A stretch of DNA of 37,557 nucleotides from Alistipes sp. GTDB taxonomy: Bacteria > Bacteroidota > Bacteroidia > Bacteroidales > Rikenellaceae. The stretch spans positions 1-37,557 of the forward strand of contig JAIDUK010000021.1 of assembly GCA_029060215.1 (NCBI GenBank). The letters are read 5' to 3'. The translations under genes were made by a program, and so were the position numbers. Below are positions 1 through 7,011 of this stretch, in pieces. A model generated the notes under the pieces. It was given only the letters and a program-made list of their open reading frames with translations, had not been told where the DNA came from and did not search any database. The first letter of the stretch is position 1, and the number at the start of each line of letters is the position of its first letter.

Positions 1-249
1 GGACAAAAGCGAAAACACTTTCGATATGTCTGCTTGGGAGTGCAACCCAAGCACGACAAATTTAGAATTTTTTTTCGCCACGAACAAACACTCACGGTGA
101 GGCATCGCTCGAAAAGCACAGAAGCTATGAAATATAGCATTCCGGACCCGAAAATTCAGCCGGATTGCAGTATGTCTCAAATAAAAACAGAAGGGATTCG
201 ATTTCCTCGAGCCGTGGGATCATGCCCCTCTGGGCCCACTTTTCAGAGT

Positions 250-279
250 AAAACGTCTCCTTCAAAGAGGAGACGTTTT
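250..279. terminator. symmetric hairpin, probable terminator
   Basis: AAAACGTCTCC at 250-260 pairs with GGAGACGTTTT at 269-279 around an 8-base loop. The A and T ends of the stem would give a short U tract in either direction, so it could end a transcript entering from the left edge. Confidence 0.6.
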
Positions 280-366
280 GCGTGTCGGTATCGGGTTTTT
301 CGTTCGTCTGAAAATTGGGTCCTTATCTTTTTTCATTCCCCAAAATCTTTTGTCCCGAAAAATTGC

Positions 367-374
367 TACCTTTG
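367..374 (+). promoter_or_regulatory. Bacteroidota -7 box (TACCTTTG) for the DUF3127 gene
   Basis: TACCTTTG matches the TAnnTTTG consensus of the Bacteroidota primary sigma factor and ends 24 bases before the start codon at 399. A TTTG at 349-352 is only 14 bases upstream, closer than the usual 19-21, so the -33 element is uncertain. Confidence 0.7.
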
Positions 375-398
375 CGACAATAAATAAACTTCGCACTT

Positions 399-773
399 AT
401 GGAATTTGAAGGAACCGTTTACAAAATAATGCCCGTCACCAAGGGCACTTCCGCCCGCGGCGAGTGGCAGCGTCAGGACGTCGTCTTCGAGTACAACGAC
501 GGCGGGCAGTTCTCGCGCAAGATCTGCGTCACGTTCTTCAACCGGCCCGACGACACCGCCAAATTGCGTGAAGGGGCCGTTTACAGCGTCTCGGTCAACA
601 TCGAGTCGCGCGAGTACAATGGGCGCTGGTATACCGACATCCGCGCTTGGCGGCTCCAGCCCCGGCAGTCCGAGGCACCCGCCGCGCCCATGCCCGACAA
701 TATGCCGCCTCTGCCCGAGGAGCCTTCCTATGCTTCGGCTCCCGCCGCCGAGGTCGACGATCTCCCGTTCTGA
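399..773 (+). CDS. DUF3127 family OB-fold protein with an SSB-like C-terminal tip
   Basis: This 124-residue protein matches the DUF3127 family of Bacteroidota. Its hallmark is the segment SREYNGRWYTDIRAW at about residues 70-84, inside a small domain expected to be an OB-fold. After about residue 88 comes a proline- and alanine-rich linker, and the last residues are DDLPF. That tip resembles the acidic C-terminal tip of bacterial SSB (DDDIPF), which recruits repair and replication enzymes. I infer single-stranded DNA binding with partner recruitment; this is not proven for the family. The gene has its own promoter at 367-374 and its own terminator at 802-832. The start at 399 fits both the promoter spacing and the family N-terminus (MEFEGTVYKI). 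Confidence 0.85.
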   Translation: MEFEGTVYKIMPVTKGTSARGEWQRQDVVFEYNDGGQFSRKICVTFFNRPDDTAKLREGAVYSVSVNIESREYNGRWYTDIRAWRLQPRQSEAPAAPMPDNMPPLPEEPSYASAPAAEVDDLPF

Positions 774-801
774 TTATCACGCCGATTTTATTCATTTCCT
801 C

Positions 802-832
802 ACTTCGGGCTCTTCCAGTCCGAAGTTTTTTT
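802..832 (+). terminator. Rho-independent terminator after the DUF3127 gene
   Basis: ACTTCGG (802-808) pairs with CCGAAGT (820-826); inner GCT/AGT pairs extend the stem to about 10 bp. Seven Ts follow (826-832). It lies 28 bases after the stop codon. Confidence 0.85.
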
Positions 833-910
833 GTCGTGTCGCGCGAAGCGAGCGAGTACATATCCGGCACGAAAATCGCGGATGCGCATGAAACACATCC
901 GCCAACAGCC

Positions 911-1882
911 ATGAAAACGCATTACCTCGGGTTGGAGCTTTCGTCTCCGGTCATCGTCGCCAGTTCGCCCTACACCGCTTCCGCGGCCAGCATCGAAAAG
1001 TGCGCCGCCCACGGCGCCGGAGCCGTCGTTCTCAAATCCATCTTCGAGGAGCAGGTCCTGCGCCGCGCCGCCGTCTTCGATTACGAGCCGCAGGGCATGG
1101 GCGATTCGGGCGAGTACCTCGAGCGTTATCTGAGCGACGATTACAAAACCCGGTTTCTCCATCTGATCCGCGACGCCCGGCACACCGGGCTCCCCGTCAT
1201 CGCCAGCATCAATTGCGTTTCCGCGGGCGGCGGTTGGGCCGATTATGCCGCCGCCATGGCTGACGCCGGGGCTTCCGCATTGGAGCTCAACATCTTTTTG
1301 CAGCCCGCCGACCCCTATCTTCCCGCTCAGGAAATCGAGTGTCAGTACGTCGAGATCGTCCGGCAGGTGGTCCGGACCATATCGGTTCCCGTCTCCGTCA
1401 AGCTGCCCATGCGGTTGACCAACGTCTTGTCGCTGGCCAGCGCCTTGCAGCGCTGCGGTGCCCGGGGCGTGGTGTTCTTCAACCGCTTCTTCGAGTCCGA
1501 CATCGACATCGAGCGGTTGAAGTTCGTCGCCAGCGACCCCTTCAGCGCTCCTTCGGAGTTGCGCAACGTCCTGCGCAGCGCGGCGCTCTGCACTTCGATG
1601 GTCCCCGAGCTCGACCTCTCCGTTTCGACCGGAGTCCATAACGGCGAAGCAGCCGTCAAGGCCCTTTTGTGCGGAGCGCGGGCCGTGCAGATATGTACGG
1701 CCATCCACCTATCCGGGTATGAATCGATTGCGGAGATCGGCCGTTTCGTCGACGAGTGGGCTGACCGCCACGGGTTTTCGTCGCTCGACGAGTTCTACGG
1801 CAAGTTGGACTACGGCCAGATCGGCAATGCGCTTTTCCAGCGCGTGCAGTACATGAAGCACTTCCCTTCCGAGACCGAGTAG
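911..1882 (+). CDS. dihydroorotate dehydrogenase-like flavoprotein
   Basis: This 323-residue TIM-barrel protein belongs to the dihydroorotate dehydrogenase superfamily (COG0167). It starts MKTHYLGLEL followed by SSPVIVASSP, the usual opening of the class 1 fold, and has the late barrel strands VSVKLP and STGVHNGEAA that bind FMN phosphate in the family. The loop that carries the catalytic Cys or Ser in true enzymes (NxS/C-PN) reads LELNIFLQPADP here, so pyrimidine synthesis is doubtful; it is probably an FMN oxidoreductase of unknown substrate. The ATG at 911 was preferred because the 88 codons upstream in the same frame match nothing and overlap the upstream gene and its terminator. No TAnnTTTG box lies in front. 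It converges on the HD gene with a 5-base gap. Confidence 0.8.
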   Translation: MKTHYLGLELSSPVIVASSPYTASAASIEKCAAHGAGAVVLKSIFEEQVLRRAAVFDYEPQGMGDSGEYLERYLSDDYKTRFLHLIRDARHTGLPVIASINCVSAGGGWADYAAAMADAGASALELNIFLQPADPYLPAQEIECQYVEIVRQVVRTISVPVSVKLPMRLTNVLSLASALQRCGARGVVFFNRFFESDIDIERLKFVASDPFSAPSELRNVLRSAALCTSMVPELDLSVSTGVHNGEAAVKALLCGARAVQICTAIHLSGYESIAEIGRFVDEWADRHGFSSLDEFYGKLDYGQIGNALFQRVQYMKHFPSETE

Positions 1883-1887
1883 CGTTC

Positions 1888-2511
1888 CTACCGTCCGTTT
1901 TCCCGGTCGTATATCGCATCGAACCGGCGGCGCAGTTCTTCCGGTCGGCGGATCAGCGCGCGCAGTTCTTCCAGCCGCCGGGCGTTTTCCGAGTGTGGGA
2001 TCCAGAGCCGCAGATACCCGCCGTCGGCATATTTCCGTTCCAGGTGTTCGCAGCAGCGGGCGTATTGCGCTTCGCGGTCCAGTTCCGGGCAGTGTTCCAG
2101 CCCGTATTGGATCGTCCGGCGCAGGACCGTCTCCGCGTCGATGCAGCGGTCCGCTTCGGCTACGATCCGGCCGTAAACCGTCCTCGGTTCGCGTTCCGCC
2201 GAGGCCCGGTGGTCTTCCACCGCTTCGCGCATCGTGTTCATCTCTTCTTCCGTGAACCAGCGGCGCAGGGTCTCGTCCGCCGCAAGCAGTTCGCCCGAGC
2301 GGATGTGGTGGCGTTCGCGGCCGTCGGTCAGTCCGAGGTCATGATACGCCGCAATCACGTATACCATTTCTTCGCTCGTTTCATAATGGGCCGCCAGCGT
2401 CAGGCTTTGTTCGATTACCGTCCGCACGTGGTCCGTGCGGTGCGCCGCATCGAATGTTTCGTAGCGGGGCAGGATTTCGGTTTCTATGTAGTCGCGCAGA
2501 TCTTCGTGCAT
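1888..2511 (-). CDS. HD-domain phosphohydrolase
   Basis: A 207-residue soluble protein with an HD metal-dependent phosphohydrolase domain. The metal ligands are visible: H24 in AHRTDHV with H28, the H57-D58 pair in AYHDLGL, H101 in EDH and D121 in AEADR. HD proteins of this size hydrolyse nucleotides or other phosphate esters; the substrate cannot be read from sequence. Codons are rich in GAA, CTG and GTA/GTG. The -7 box (2516-2523, minus strand) ends only 4 bases before the start codon, so the mRNA may be leaderless. The 3' end faces the flavoprotein gene with no hairpin between them. Confidence 0.85.
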   Translation of the reverse strand: MHEDLRDYIETEILPRYETFDAAHRTDHVRTVIEQSLTLAAHYETSEEMVYVIAAYHDLGLTDGRERHHIRSGELLAADETLRRWFTEEEMNTMREAVEDHRASAEREPRTVYGRIVAEADRCIDAETVLRRTIQYGLEHCPELDREAQYARCCEHLERKYADGGYLRLWIPHSENARRLEELRALIRRPEELRRRFDAIYDRENGR

Positions 2512-2515
2512 GTCG

Positions 2516-2523
2516 CAAAGTTA
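2516..2523 (-). promoter_or_regulatory. -7 box (TAACTTTG) for the HD gene
   Basis: The minus strand reads TAACTTTG, a match to TAnnTTTG, four bases before the ATG. The box abuts the T tract of the upstream gene's terminator, so termination and initiation signals are packed into about 45 bases. Confidence 0.6.
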
Positions 2524-2524
2524 T

Positions 2525-2560
2525 AAAAAAAAGTCCGCCGTTTTTGCAACGGCGGACTTT
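2525..2560 (-). terminator. Rho-independent terminator after the DUF805 gene
   Basis: A 13-bp stem (2530-2542 with 2548-2560, AAAGTCCGCCGTT) is followed on the minus strand by a run of eight Ts (2525-2532). It is 19 bases past the DUF805 stop codon. Confidence 0.92.
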
Positions 2561-2579
2561 GCGTCGGGTGCGGCTGCGC

Positions 2580-2942
2580 TTAGGCGGCAGCGTTGCCCCA
2601 TTTGTTGGCTTCGGCCTGCGAGGGCTGGCACCACCAGTAGATCAGCAGGATGCTTCCCACCAGCGGAATCAGGTTGATCAGCTGGAACCAGCCGCTCTTG
2701 CCCATGTCGTGCAGACGGCGGGCGCCGATGCCCAGCATCGGGCACAGGATCGCCAGACCGAACAGGCCCGACAGAAGGCGCATGCCGATGATGTTGTCGA
2801 TGATTCCCAGTACGATGTTGATTACGAATGCCACCAGTACGAACTTCCAGAAGTCGGCTACTTTCGTGCGGCCCTTGAAGTCGAAGTACTGACCTTTCAC
2901 TGCGTTAAGAAAGACGTTGAAAGAGGATTTGATAAACTCCAT
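2580..2942 (-). CDS. DUF805 family small membrane protein
   Basis: This 120-residue protein has the DUF805 (YhaH/YhaI-like) layout. An N-terminal amphipathic segment (SFNVFLNAVKGQYFDFKGR) carries the family's F-x-GR motif. Three or four hydrophobic segments follow at about residues 30-55, 58-75 and 85-105, with the conserved GARRLHDMGKSGW between them. Function in the family is unknown; it sits in the inner membrane. The gene lies 113 bases after RNase Y on the same strand and has its own strong terminator. No clear TAnnTTTG box was found in front of it, so it may be read from the rny transcript. Confidence 0.88.
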   Translation of the reverse strand: MEFIKSSFNVFLNAVKGQYFDFKGRTKVADFWKFVLVAFVINIVLGIIDNIIGMRLLSGLFGLAILCPMLGIGARRLHDMGKSGWFQLINLIPLVGSILLIYWWCQPSQAEANKWGNAAA

Positions 2943-3023
2943 AATACAATAAATTTGAGTTGAACAATTAAATAGTGTTTACCTACTCTGTTTCCGGATT
3001 TTCGGTTGCTTCCGATATTCGCC

Positions 3024-3041
3024 GGCGGCCGCCGGGCCGCC
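3024..3041. repeat. GC-only hairpin downstream of rny
   Basis: GGCGGCC (3024-3030) pairs with GGCCGCC (3035-3041) around a 4-base loop, just after the rny stop codon. No T tract follows on the minus strand, so it is at most a weak terminator or an mRNA 3'-end stabiliser. Confidence 0.4.
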
Positions 3042-3055
3042 TCACAAGGTTCGGG

Positions 3056-4600
3056 TTATTTCGCGTACGACACCGCCCGGGTTTCACGGATCACCGTGAT
3101 CTTCACTTGTCCCGGATAGGTCATTTCGTCCTGTATCTTCTTGGCTATGTCGTGCGACAGGCTCTCCGATTCCTGATCGGTCAGTTTGTCCGCGCCTACG
3201 ATCACGCGCAGTTCGCGGCCCGCCTGAATCGCATAGGTCTTCACTACGCCCGGATACGACAGTGCGATGTCTTCCATCTCTTTCAGGCGTTTGATGTAGC
3301 TCTCCACCACTTCGCGGCGGGCTCCCGGGCGGGCTCCCGAGATCGCGTCGCAGACTTGGATGATCGGCGCTATGAGCGAGTTCATCTCCACTTCGTCGTG
3401 GTGGGCTCCGATGGCGTTGCAGACTTCGGGTTTTTCCTTGAATTTTTCGGCCAGTTTCATGCCGATGATTGCGTGCGGCAGTTCCGGTTCGTCGTCGGGT
3501 ACTTTGCCGATGTCGTGCAGCAGGCCTGCCCGGCGCGCCGTCTTCGGGTTCAGGCCCAGTTCCGAGGCCATGATTCCCGCCAGGTTGGCCGTTTCGCGGG
3601 CGTGTTGCAACAGGTTCTGACCGTACGACGAGCGGTATTTCATCTTGCCGATCATGCGGATCAGTTCGGGGTGCAGGCCGTGGATTCCAAGGTCGATGGT
3701 CGTGCGTTTGCCCACTTCCACGATCTCTTCTTCGATCTGTTTCTGCACTTTCGACACCACTTCCTCGATGCGGGCGGGGTGGATGCGGCCGTCGGTCACA
3801 AGTTGGTGCAGCGACAGGCGCGCGATTTCGCGGCGCACCGGGTCGAATCCGCTGAGGATGATCGCTTCGGGCGTGTCGTCTACGATGATTTCGATGCCCG
3901 TCGCAGCTTCCAGCGCACGGATGTTGCGGCCCTCGCGGCCGATGATGCGGCCCTTCACTTCGTCGCTCTCGATGTTGAACACCGTCACGGCGTTTTCGAT
4001 GGCCGTTTCGGTCGCCACCCGTTGGATCGACGCCACAATGATGCGTTTGGCTTCCTTCGAGGCGGTCATCTTGGCTTCTTCGATCGTCTCGTTGATGTAG
4101 GCTGCCGCTTCGGTCTTGGCTTCGGCCTTCATGTTCTCGATCAGGATGTTCTTGGCTTCCTCCGAGCTGATGCCCGATATCTGTTCGAGCCGCACGTTCT
4201 GTTCGCGTTGGATGCGGTCGATCTCTTCGCGTTTGTGCTCGAGCGCCTGCATCTGGTTCTGCATCTGTTCGCGCAACCGTTCGTTCTCGCGCACCTTGTT
4301 CTCCAGTTCGCGCTGCTGATTCTGCATGTTCTGTTCGATCTGACGGACATGCTGCTCGCTCTGGGCGATCTTCTGGTTGCGTTCGTTGAATTGGCGGTCG
4401 TGTTCGCTCTTGAGTTGCATGAAGCGTTCCTTGGCCTGAAGGATCTTCTCCTTCTTGATCATCTCGCCCTCGGCTTCGGCTTCCCGCAAAGCCGCTTCGC
4501 GTCGTTTGCGGATCGAGGTCCGGGCTATCAGCCCCGTCGCCGTCGCATAGACCGCAACGGCTCCGACGGCCGAGATGCCTGCCCAAATAATAGTATCCAT
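3056..4600 (-). CDS. rny: ribonuclease Y
   Basis: A 514-residue membrane-anchored endoribonuclease that initiates mRNA decay. Domains in order: an N-terminal transmembrane helix (about residues 3-25), a long charged coiled coil (about 30-200), a KH RNA-binding domain with the loop GREGRN at 221-226, and an HD domain with the metal-binding H362-D363 in LLHDIGK. Length and order match the family. The open frame extends 33 codons upstream, but [10 protein letters not shown] at 4600 puts the helix at the N-terminus as expected. The gene lies 97 bases after the 6S RNA candidate and downstream of zapA on the same strand. No clear promoter was seen between the RNA and this gene. Confidence 0.96.
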   Translation of the reverse strand: MDTIIWAGISAVGAVAVYATATGLIARTSIRKRREAALREAEAEGEMIKKEKILQAKERFMQLKSEHDRQFNERNQKIAQSEQHVRQIEQNMQNQQRELENKVRENERLREQMQNQMQALEHKREEIDRIQREQNVRLEQISGISSEEAKNILIENMKAEAKTEAAAYINETIEEAKMTASKEAKRIIVASIQRVATETAIENAVTVFNIESDEVKGRIIGREGRNIRALEAATGIEIIVDDTPEAIILSGFDPVRREIARLSLHQLVTDGRIHPARIEEVVSKVQKQIEEEIVEVGKRTTIDLGIHGLHPELIRMIGKMKYRSSYGQNLLQHARETANLAGIMASELGLNPKTARRAGLLHDIGKVPDDEPELPHAIIGMKLAEKFKEKPEVCNAIGAHHDEVEMNSLIAPIIQVCDAISGARPGARREVVESYIKRLKEMEDIALSYPGVVKTYAIQAGRELRVIVGADKLTDQESESLSHDIAKKIQDEMTYPGQVKITVIRETRAVSYAK

Positions 4601-4697
4601 TGAGTATCGTCTGCTTTTGTTAGTATTGTATGTTTTTCTCTCCCGCCGGCCGTCTCCGCTTCGCAGGCGGATGCGGCGTCCGGGATCTTCCGATGTC

Positions 4698-4907
4698 AAA
4701 AAAAATCCGCATAGGGTTCCTTAGTCTTGTTTGACGAATCTGCAAGATAAGTCATGTGCGGAGGCTCCGACAATCGCAACCTTCCACCGGCACGCCGGGC
4801 GTGCACCCCTCGCGGGGTCGAGGCCTGATTTTGAAGCGTCGCGAGTTGCTCCGATGTAAGAAGTGTTCAGTTTCGCAAAGCTGTAAGGAATCTATGCGGG
4901 TAGATTC
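4698..4907 (-). ncRNA. ssrS: probable 6S RNA, directly downstream of zapA
   Basis: This non-coding stretch carries a long closing stem typical of 6S RNA. On the minus strand CCGCATAG and TTCCTTA near the 5' end (4899-4884) pair with TAAGGAA and CTATGCGG at the 3' end (4723-4707), 15 pairs around a small internal loop, followed by eight Ts (4705-4698). The mature RNA would be about 195 nt, the usual size. An arm with a GCGA tetraloop (CCCC-GCGA-GGGG) lies in the centre. 6S RNA lies directly downstream of zapA in E. coli and many other bacteria, and that is the position here. 6S RNA binds sigma-70-type RNA polymerase holoenzyme and tunes transcription. No own promoter is obvious, so processing from the zapA transcript is possible. 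The family call rests on structure and synteny. Confidence 0.7.
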
Positions 4908-4926
4908 TTCCGTATGGTAAAGAACG

Positions 4927-5226
4927 TCACTCCCCCAAGGAGTTCAAATAAGCGTCCAGTTCGCCGTCCAGCCGTTCCAGCCGTCCGAGGTCGTCGGCGT
5001 CCGGTTCGCGGTCCAGCCGGGTCTTCACGTTGCCGATGGCGAATTTGAGCGCCGCCATCGCAAGGTAGTCCTGTTCCGACCAGTTGCGGATCTGCTGCTG
5101 TTTGATCAGCGCCAGATAGTTGTTCACCTCGCGTTCGGCCAGCCGGTAGGCTTCTTCCTTGCCGCTCTCGATGGTGAACGGGTAGCTCTTGCCGGCTATT
5201 TTGAGCGTGATCGCCTGTTTGGCCAT
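4927..5226 (-). CDS. zapA: cell division protein ZapA
   Basis: A 99-residue ZapA-family protein that cross-links FtsZ filaments at midcell. The N-terminal domain (residues 1-45) reads ITLKIAGKSYPFTIESGKEEAYRLAEREVN, a good family match. A helical coiled-coil tail follows, with the conserved YLAMAALKFA at about 56-65. The start at 5226 (MAKQAIT) fits the family; upstream codons in frame are arginine- and proline-rich noise. It follows the coiled-coil gene at 5318-5635 by 91 bases and probably shares its promoter. The 6S RNA candidate begins about 20 bases after the stop. Confidence 0.93.
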   Translation of the reverse strand: MAKQAITLKIAGKSYPFTIESGKEEAYRLAEREVNNYLALIKQQQIRNWSEQDYLAMAALKFAIGNVKTRLDREPDADDLGRLERLDGELDAYLNSLGE

Positions 5227-5317
5227 TGCTTTTCGTTTATCTGCTTTCTCTTCGCTGCGGTGCTCCCGGTTCTCGCGGCCGCACCGCCTCTTCGTTCGAG
5301 GACCCCGGCAATCCTTT

Positions 5318-5635
5318 TCATCCGCGTTCGGACGGCAGGTCCGCATCGGGGCGTTCGAGCAGCGCTATGCACTTGTCCACCTCCCGCATAAGACGGTTGA
5401 CACGTGCCCGCGCCTTGTCGCGGTTGCCGCTCTCGCCGGCCAGTCCTTCGGTCAGCTGCATCCGGGCCACTTCGGCATCGAGTTCGCGCAGGCGTTCTTC
5501 CAGCGCGCGGTTCTCACGGCGCAGGGCATCGCGCTCGGCCGTCAGTTCGCCGCAAAGCCCTTCGAGCCGCCGATGTTCCTCGATGAGCCGCCGGACGCGG
5601 ACCTCGATATTCTGTATGACGCTTTTGTCGGCCAT
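5318..5635 (-). CDS. short coiled-coil protein encoded before zapA
   Basis: This 105-residue protein is predicted to be almost wholly helical. Residues 15-70 form a charged heptad pattern (RRLIEEHRRLEGLCGELTAER, then RENRALEERLRELDAEVARM), and a second helix covers about 78-95. No membrane segment or enzyme motif is visible. A small coiled-coil gene just upstream of zapA, with a shared promoter, suggests a divisome role like that of ZapB, but I see no direct homology to claim it. The start MADKSVIQNIE at 5635 lies 32 bases after the -7 box. The gene after it is zapA. Confidence 0.75.
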   Translation of the reverse strand: MADKSVIQNIEVRVRRLIEEHRRLEGLCGELTAERDALRRENRALEERLRELDAEVARMQLTEGLAGESGNRDKARARVNRLMREVDKCIALLERPDADLPSERG

Positions 5636-5667
5636 GGCTTGCCGGAGAGCACTCCGTATTCTGCATT

Positions 5668-5699
5668 CAAAGGTAGAAAAAAAACGGGAATCCGCCAAA
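5668..5699 (-). promoter_or_regulatory. promoter of the coiled-coil/zapA operon
   Basis: On the minus strand TTTG (5699-5696), a 20-base spacer and TACCTTTG (5675-5668) match both elements of the Bacteroidota consensus. The -33 element ends one base past the rimO stop codon, so this operon starts immediately after rimO. Confidence 0.85.
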
Positions 5700-5700
5700 T

Positions 5701-6999
5701 TTATTTCGCGGCCGCTTCCGCATAGAGGTCGTAGTCCGCCGCCGAGACGATCTTCACATCGTAGAATCGGCCCCGCAGCAGGCGGCGCGGCGCGGCCGGA
5801 ATCAGAATTTCCTGATCCACTTCGGGCGAATCGTATTGCGTGCGGGCCACGTAGTAGTCGCCTTGCCGCGAGTCGACGACCACCCGTTCCGTGCGGCCCA
5901 CCCGGCGGCGGTTGTTCTCCAGCGACAATTCGCGCTGAAGCGCCATGATGCGTTCGACCCGTTGCTGCTTCACCGCTTCCGGCACGTCGTCGCGCAGATT
6001 CAAGGCCGAATGGGTCCCCTCTTCTTCCGAGTAGGCGAATACCCCCAGCCGCTCGAACCGCACTTCGCGCACGAATTCTTCCAGTTCGGCAAAGTCGGCG
6101 TCGCTCTCGCCCGGATAGCCCACCAGCAGCGTGGTGCGCAGGGCCAAGTCGGGGATCGCGGTGCGCAGCTTGCGGATCAGCGCCATCGCTTCGGCTTTGG
6201 TGTGGCGGCGCAGCATGGCCGAAAGTTGGTTGTCGGCGATATGCTGGAACGGGATGTCCAGATACTTGCAGATTTTGGGTTCGGCGGCCATGGTCTCGAT
6301 CACGTCGTCGGGGAATCCGGCCGGATAGGCGTAGTGGAGCCGCACCCATTCGATGCCGCCGATGCGGCACAGGCGGCGCAGCAGTTCGGCCAGCATCCGC
6401 CGCCCGTAGAGGTCGATGCCGTAGTAGGTGGTGTCCTGCGCGATGACGATCAGTTCGCGCACCCCCTGCGCCGCCAGCTTGCGGGCCTCGTCTTCGAGTA
6501 CTTCCATGGGCACCGAAACGTGGGGTCCGCGGATGAGCGGAATGGCGCAGTAGCCGCATTTCCAGTTGCAGCCCTCCGAAATCTTCAGATAGGCATAGTG
6601 GCCCGGCGTGGTCAGATGCCGCTGGGTGGCGAGTTCCGGAGCTTCGGCAGCTCCCAAGGCGCGCACCACGCCGTCCCAGCTGCGGGCCCCGAAATAGTCG
6701 TCGACCTCGGGGATTTCGGCACGCAGCTCGTCGGCATAACGTTCCGACAGACAACCTATTACAAAGAGCTGTTCGATGCGTCCCGCCTTTTTGGCTTCGG
6801 CGGCCCGGAGAATCATCTCGACCGATTCCTGCTTGGCATCGCCGATGAATCCGCAGGTGTTGATGACCACCGTCCCGACGTCGGTGCGGTCGCTGTCGAA
6901 GAGCACCTCGTACCCGGCTGCGGCCAGCCGCGCCATGAGGTGTTCGCTGTCGACCGTGTTCTTGGAACAGCCGAGGGTGATGACGTTGATTTTCTTCAT
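5701..6999 (-). CDS. rimO: ribosomal protein uS12 methylthiotransferase RimO
   Basis: A 432-residue radical-SAM methylthiotransferase that modifies the conserved aspartate of ribosomal protein S12. The N-terminal UPF0004 domain carries the three auxiliary-cluster cysteines C11 (LGCSKNTVDSE, a RimO-type opening), C49 and C83. The radical-SAM cluster motif is C144-x3-C148-x2-C151. The C-terminal TRAM domain starts near residue 365. Opening sequence and length distinguish it from MiaB. The gene starts 12 bases after the ftsY stop, so the two form an operon. The 3' end touches the promoter of the next operon. Confidence 0.96.
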   Translation of the reverse strand: MKKINVITLGCSKNTVDSEHLMARLAAAGYEVLFDSDRTDVGTVVINTCGFIGDAKQESVEMILRAAEAKKAGRIEQLFVIGCLSERYADELRAEIPEVDDYFGARSWDGVVRALGAAEAPELATQRHLTTPGHYAYLKISEGCNWKCGYCAIPLIRGPHVSVPMEVLEDEARKLAAQGVRELIVIAQDTTYYGIDLYGRRMLAELLRRLCRIGGIEWVRLHYAYPAGFPDDVIETMAAEPKICKYLDIPFQHIADNQLSAMLRRHTKAEAMALIRKLRTAIPDLALRTTLLVGYPGESDADFAELEEFVREVRFERLGVFAYSEEEGTHSALNLRDDVPEAVKQQRVERIMALQRELSLENNRRRVGRTERVVVDSRQGDYYVARTQYDSPEVDQEILIPAAPRRLLRGRFYDVKIVSAADYDLYAEAAAK

Positions 7000-7011
7000 G
7001 GCAGGGGCGTT

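Larger units (their letters stand above)
1..398. other. gene-free stretch at window start
   Basis: I find no convincing gene here. A 117-codon open frame exists but its product is low-complexity and unlike any family I know. The stretch is richer in A and T than the genes around it. It holds a short hairpin at 32-52 (GCTTGGG / CCCAAGC), a strong hairpin at 250-279 and the promoter of the next gene at 367-374. It may be the 3' flank of a gene or RNA lying before the window; I could not recognise a tRNA or rRNA end in it. Confidence 0.5.

Noticed and set aside
180..230. tRNA-like T-loop (GATTCGATTTCC) near 190
   Set aside because: I could not build an acceptor, D or anticodon arm around it; no cloverleaf forms.
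34..387. 117-codon open frame before the DUF3127 gene
   Set aside because: The product is low-complexity, spans the hairpin at 250-279 and the promoter at 367-374, and resembles no family.
2975..4603. 542-codon plus-strand frame opposite rny
   Set aside because: It is the antisense shadow of RNase Y; the His/Arg/Phe-rich product is typical of reverse-frame artefacts in GC-rich DNA.
5701..6999. Annotation as MiaB tRNA methylthiotransferase
   Set aside because: The opening LGCSKNTVDSE and the 432-residue length fit RimO rather than MiaB.
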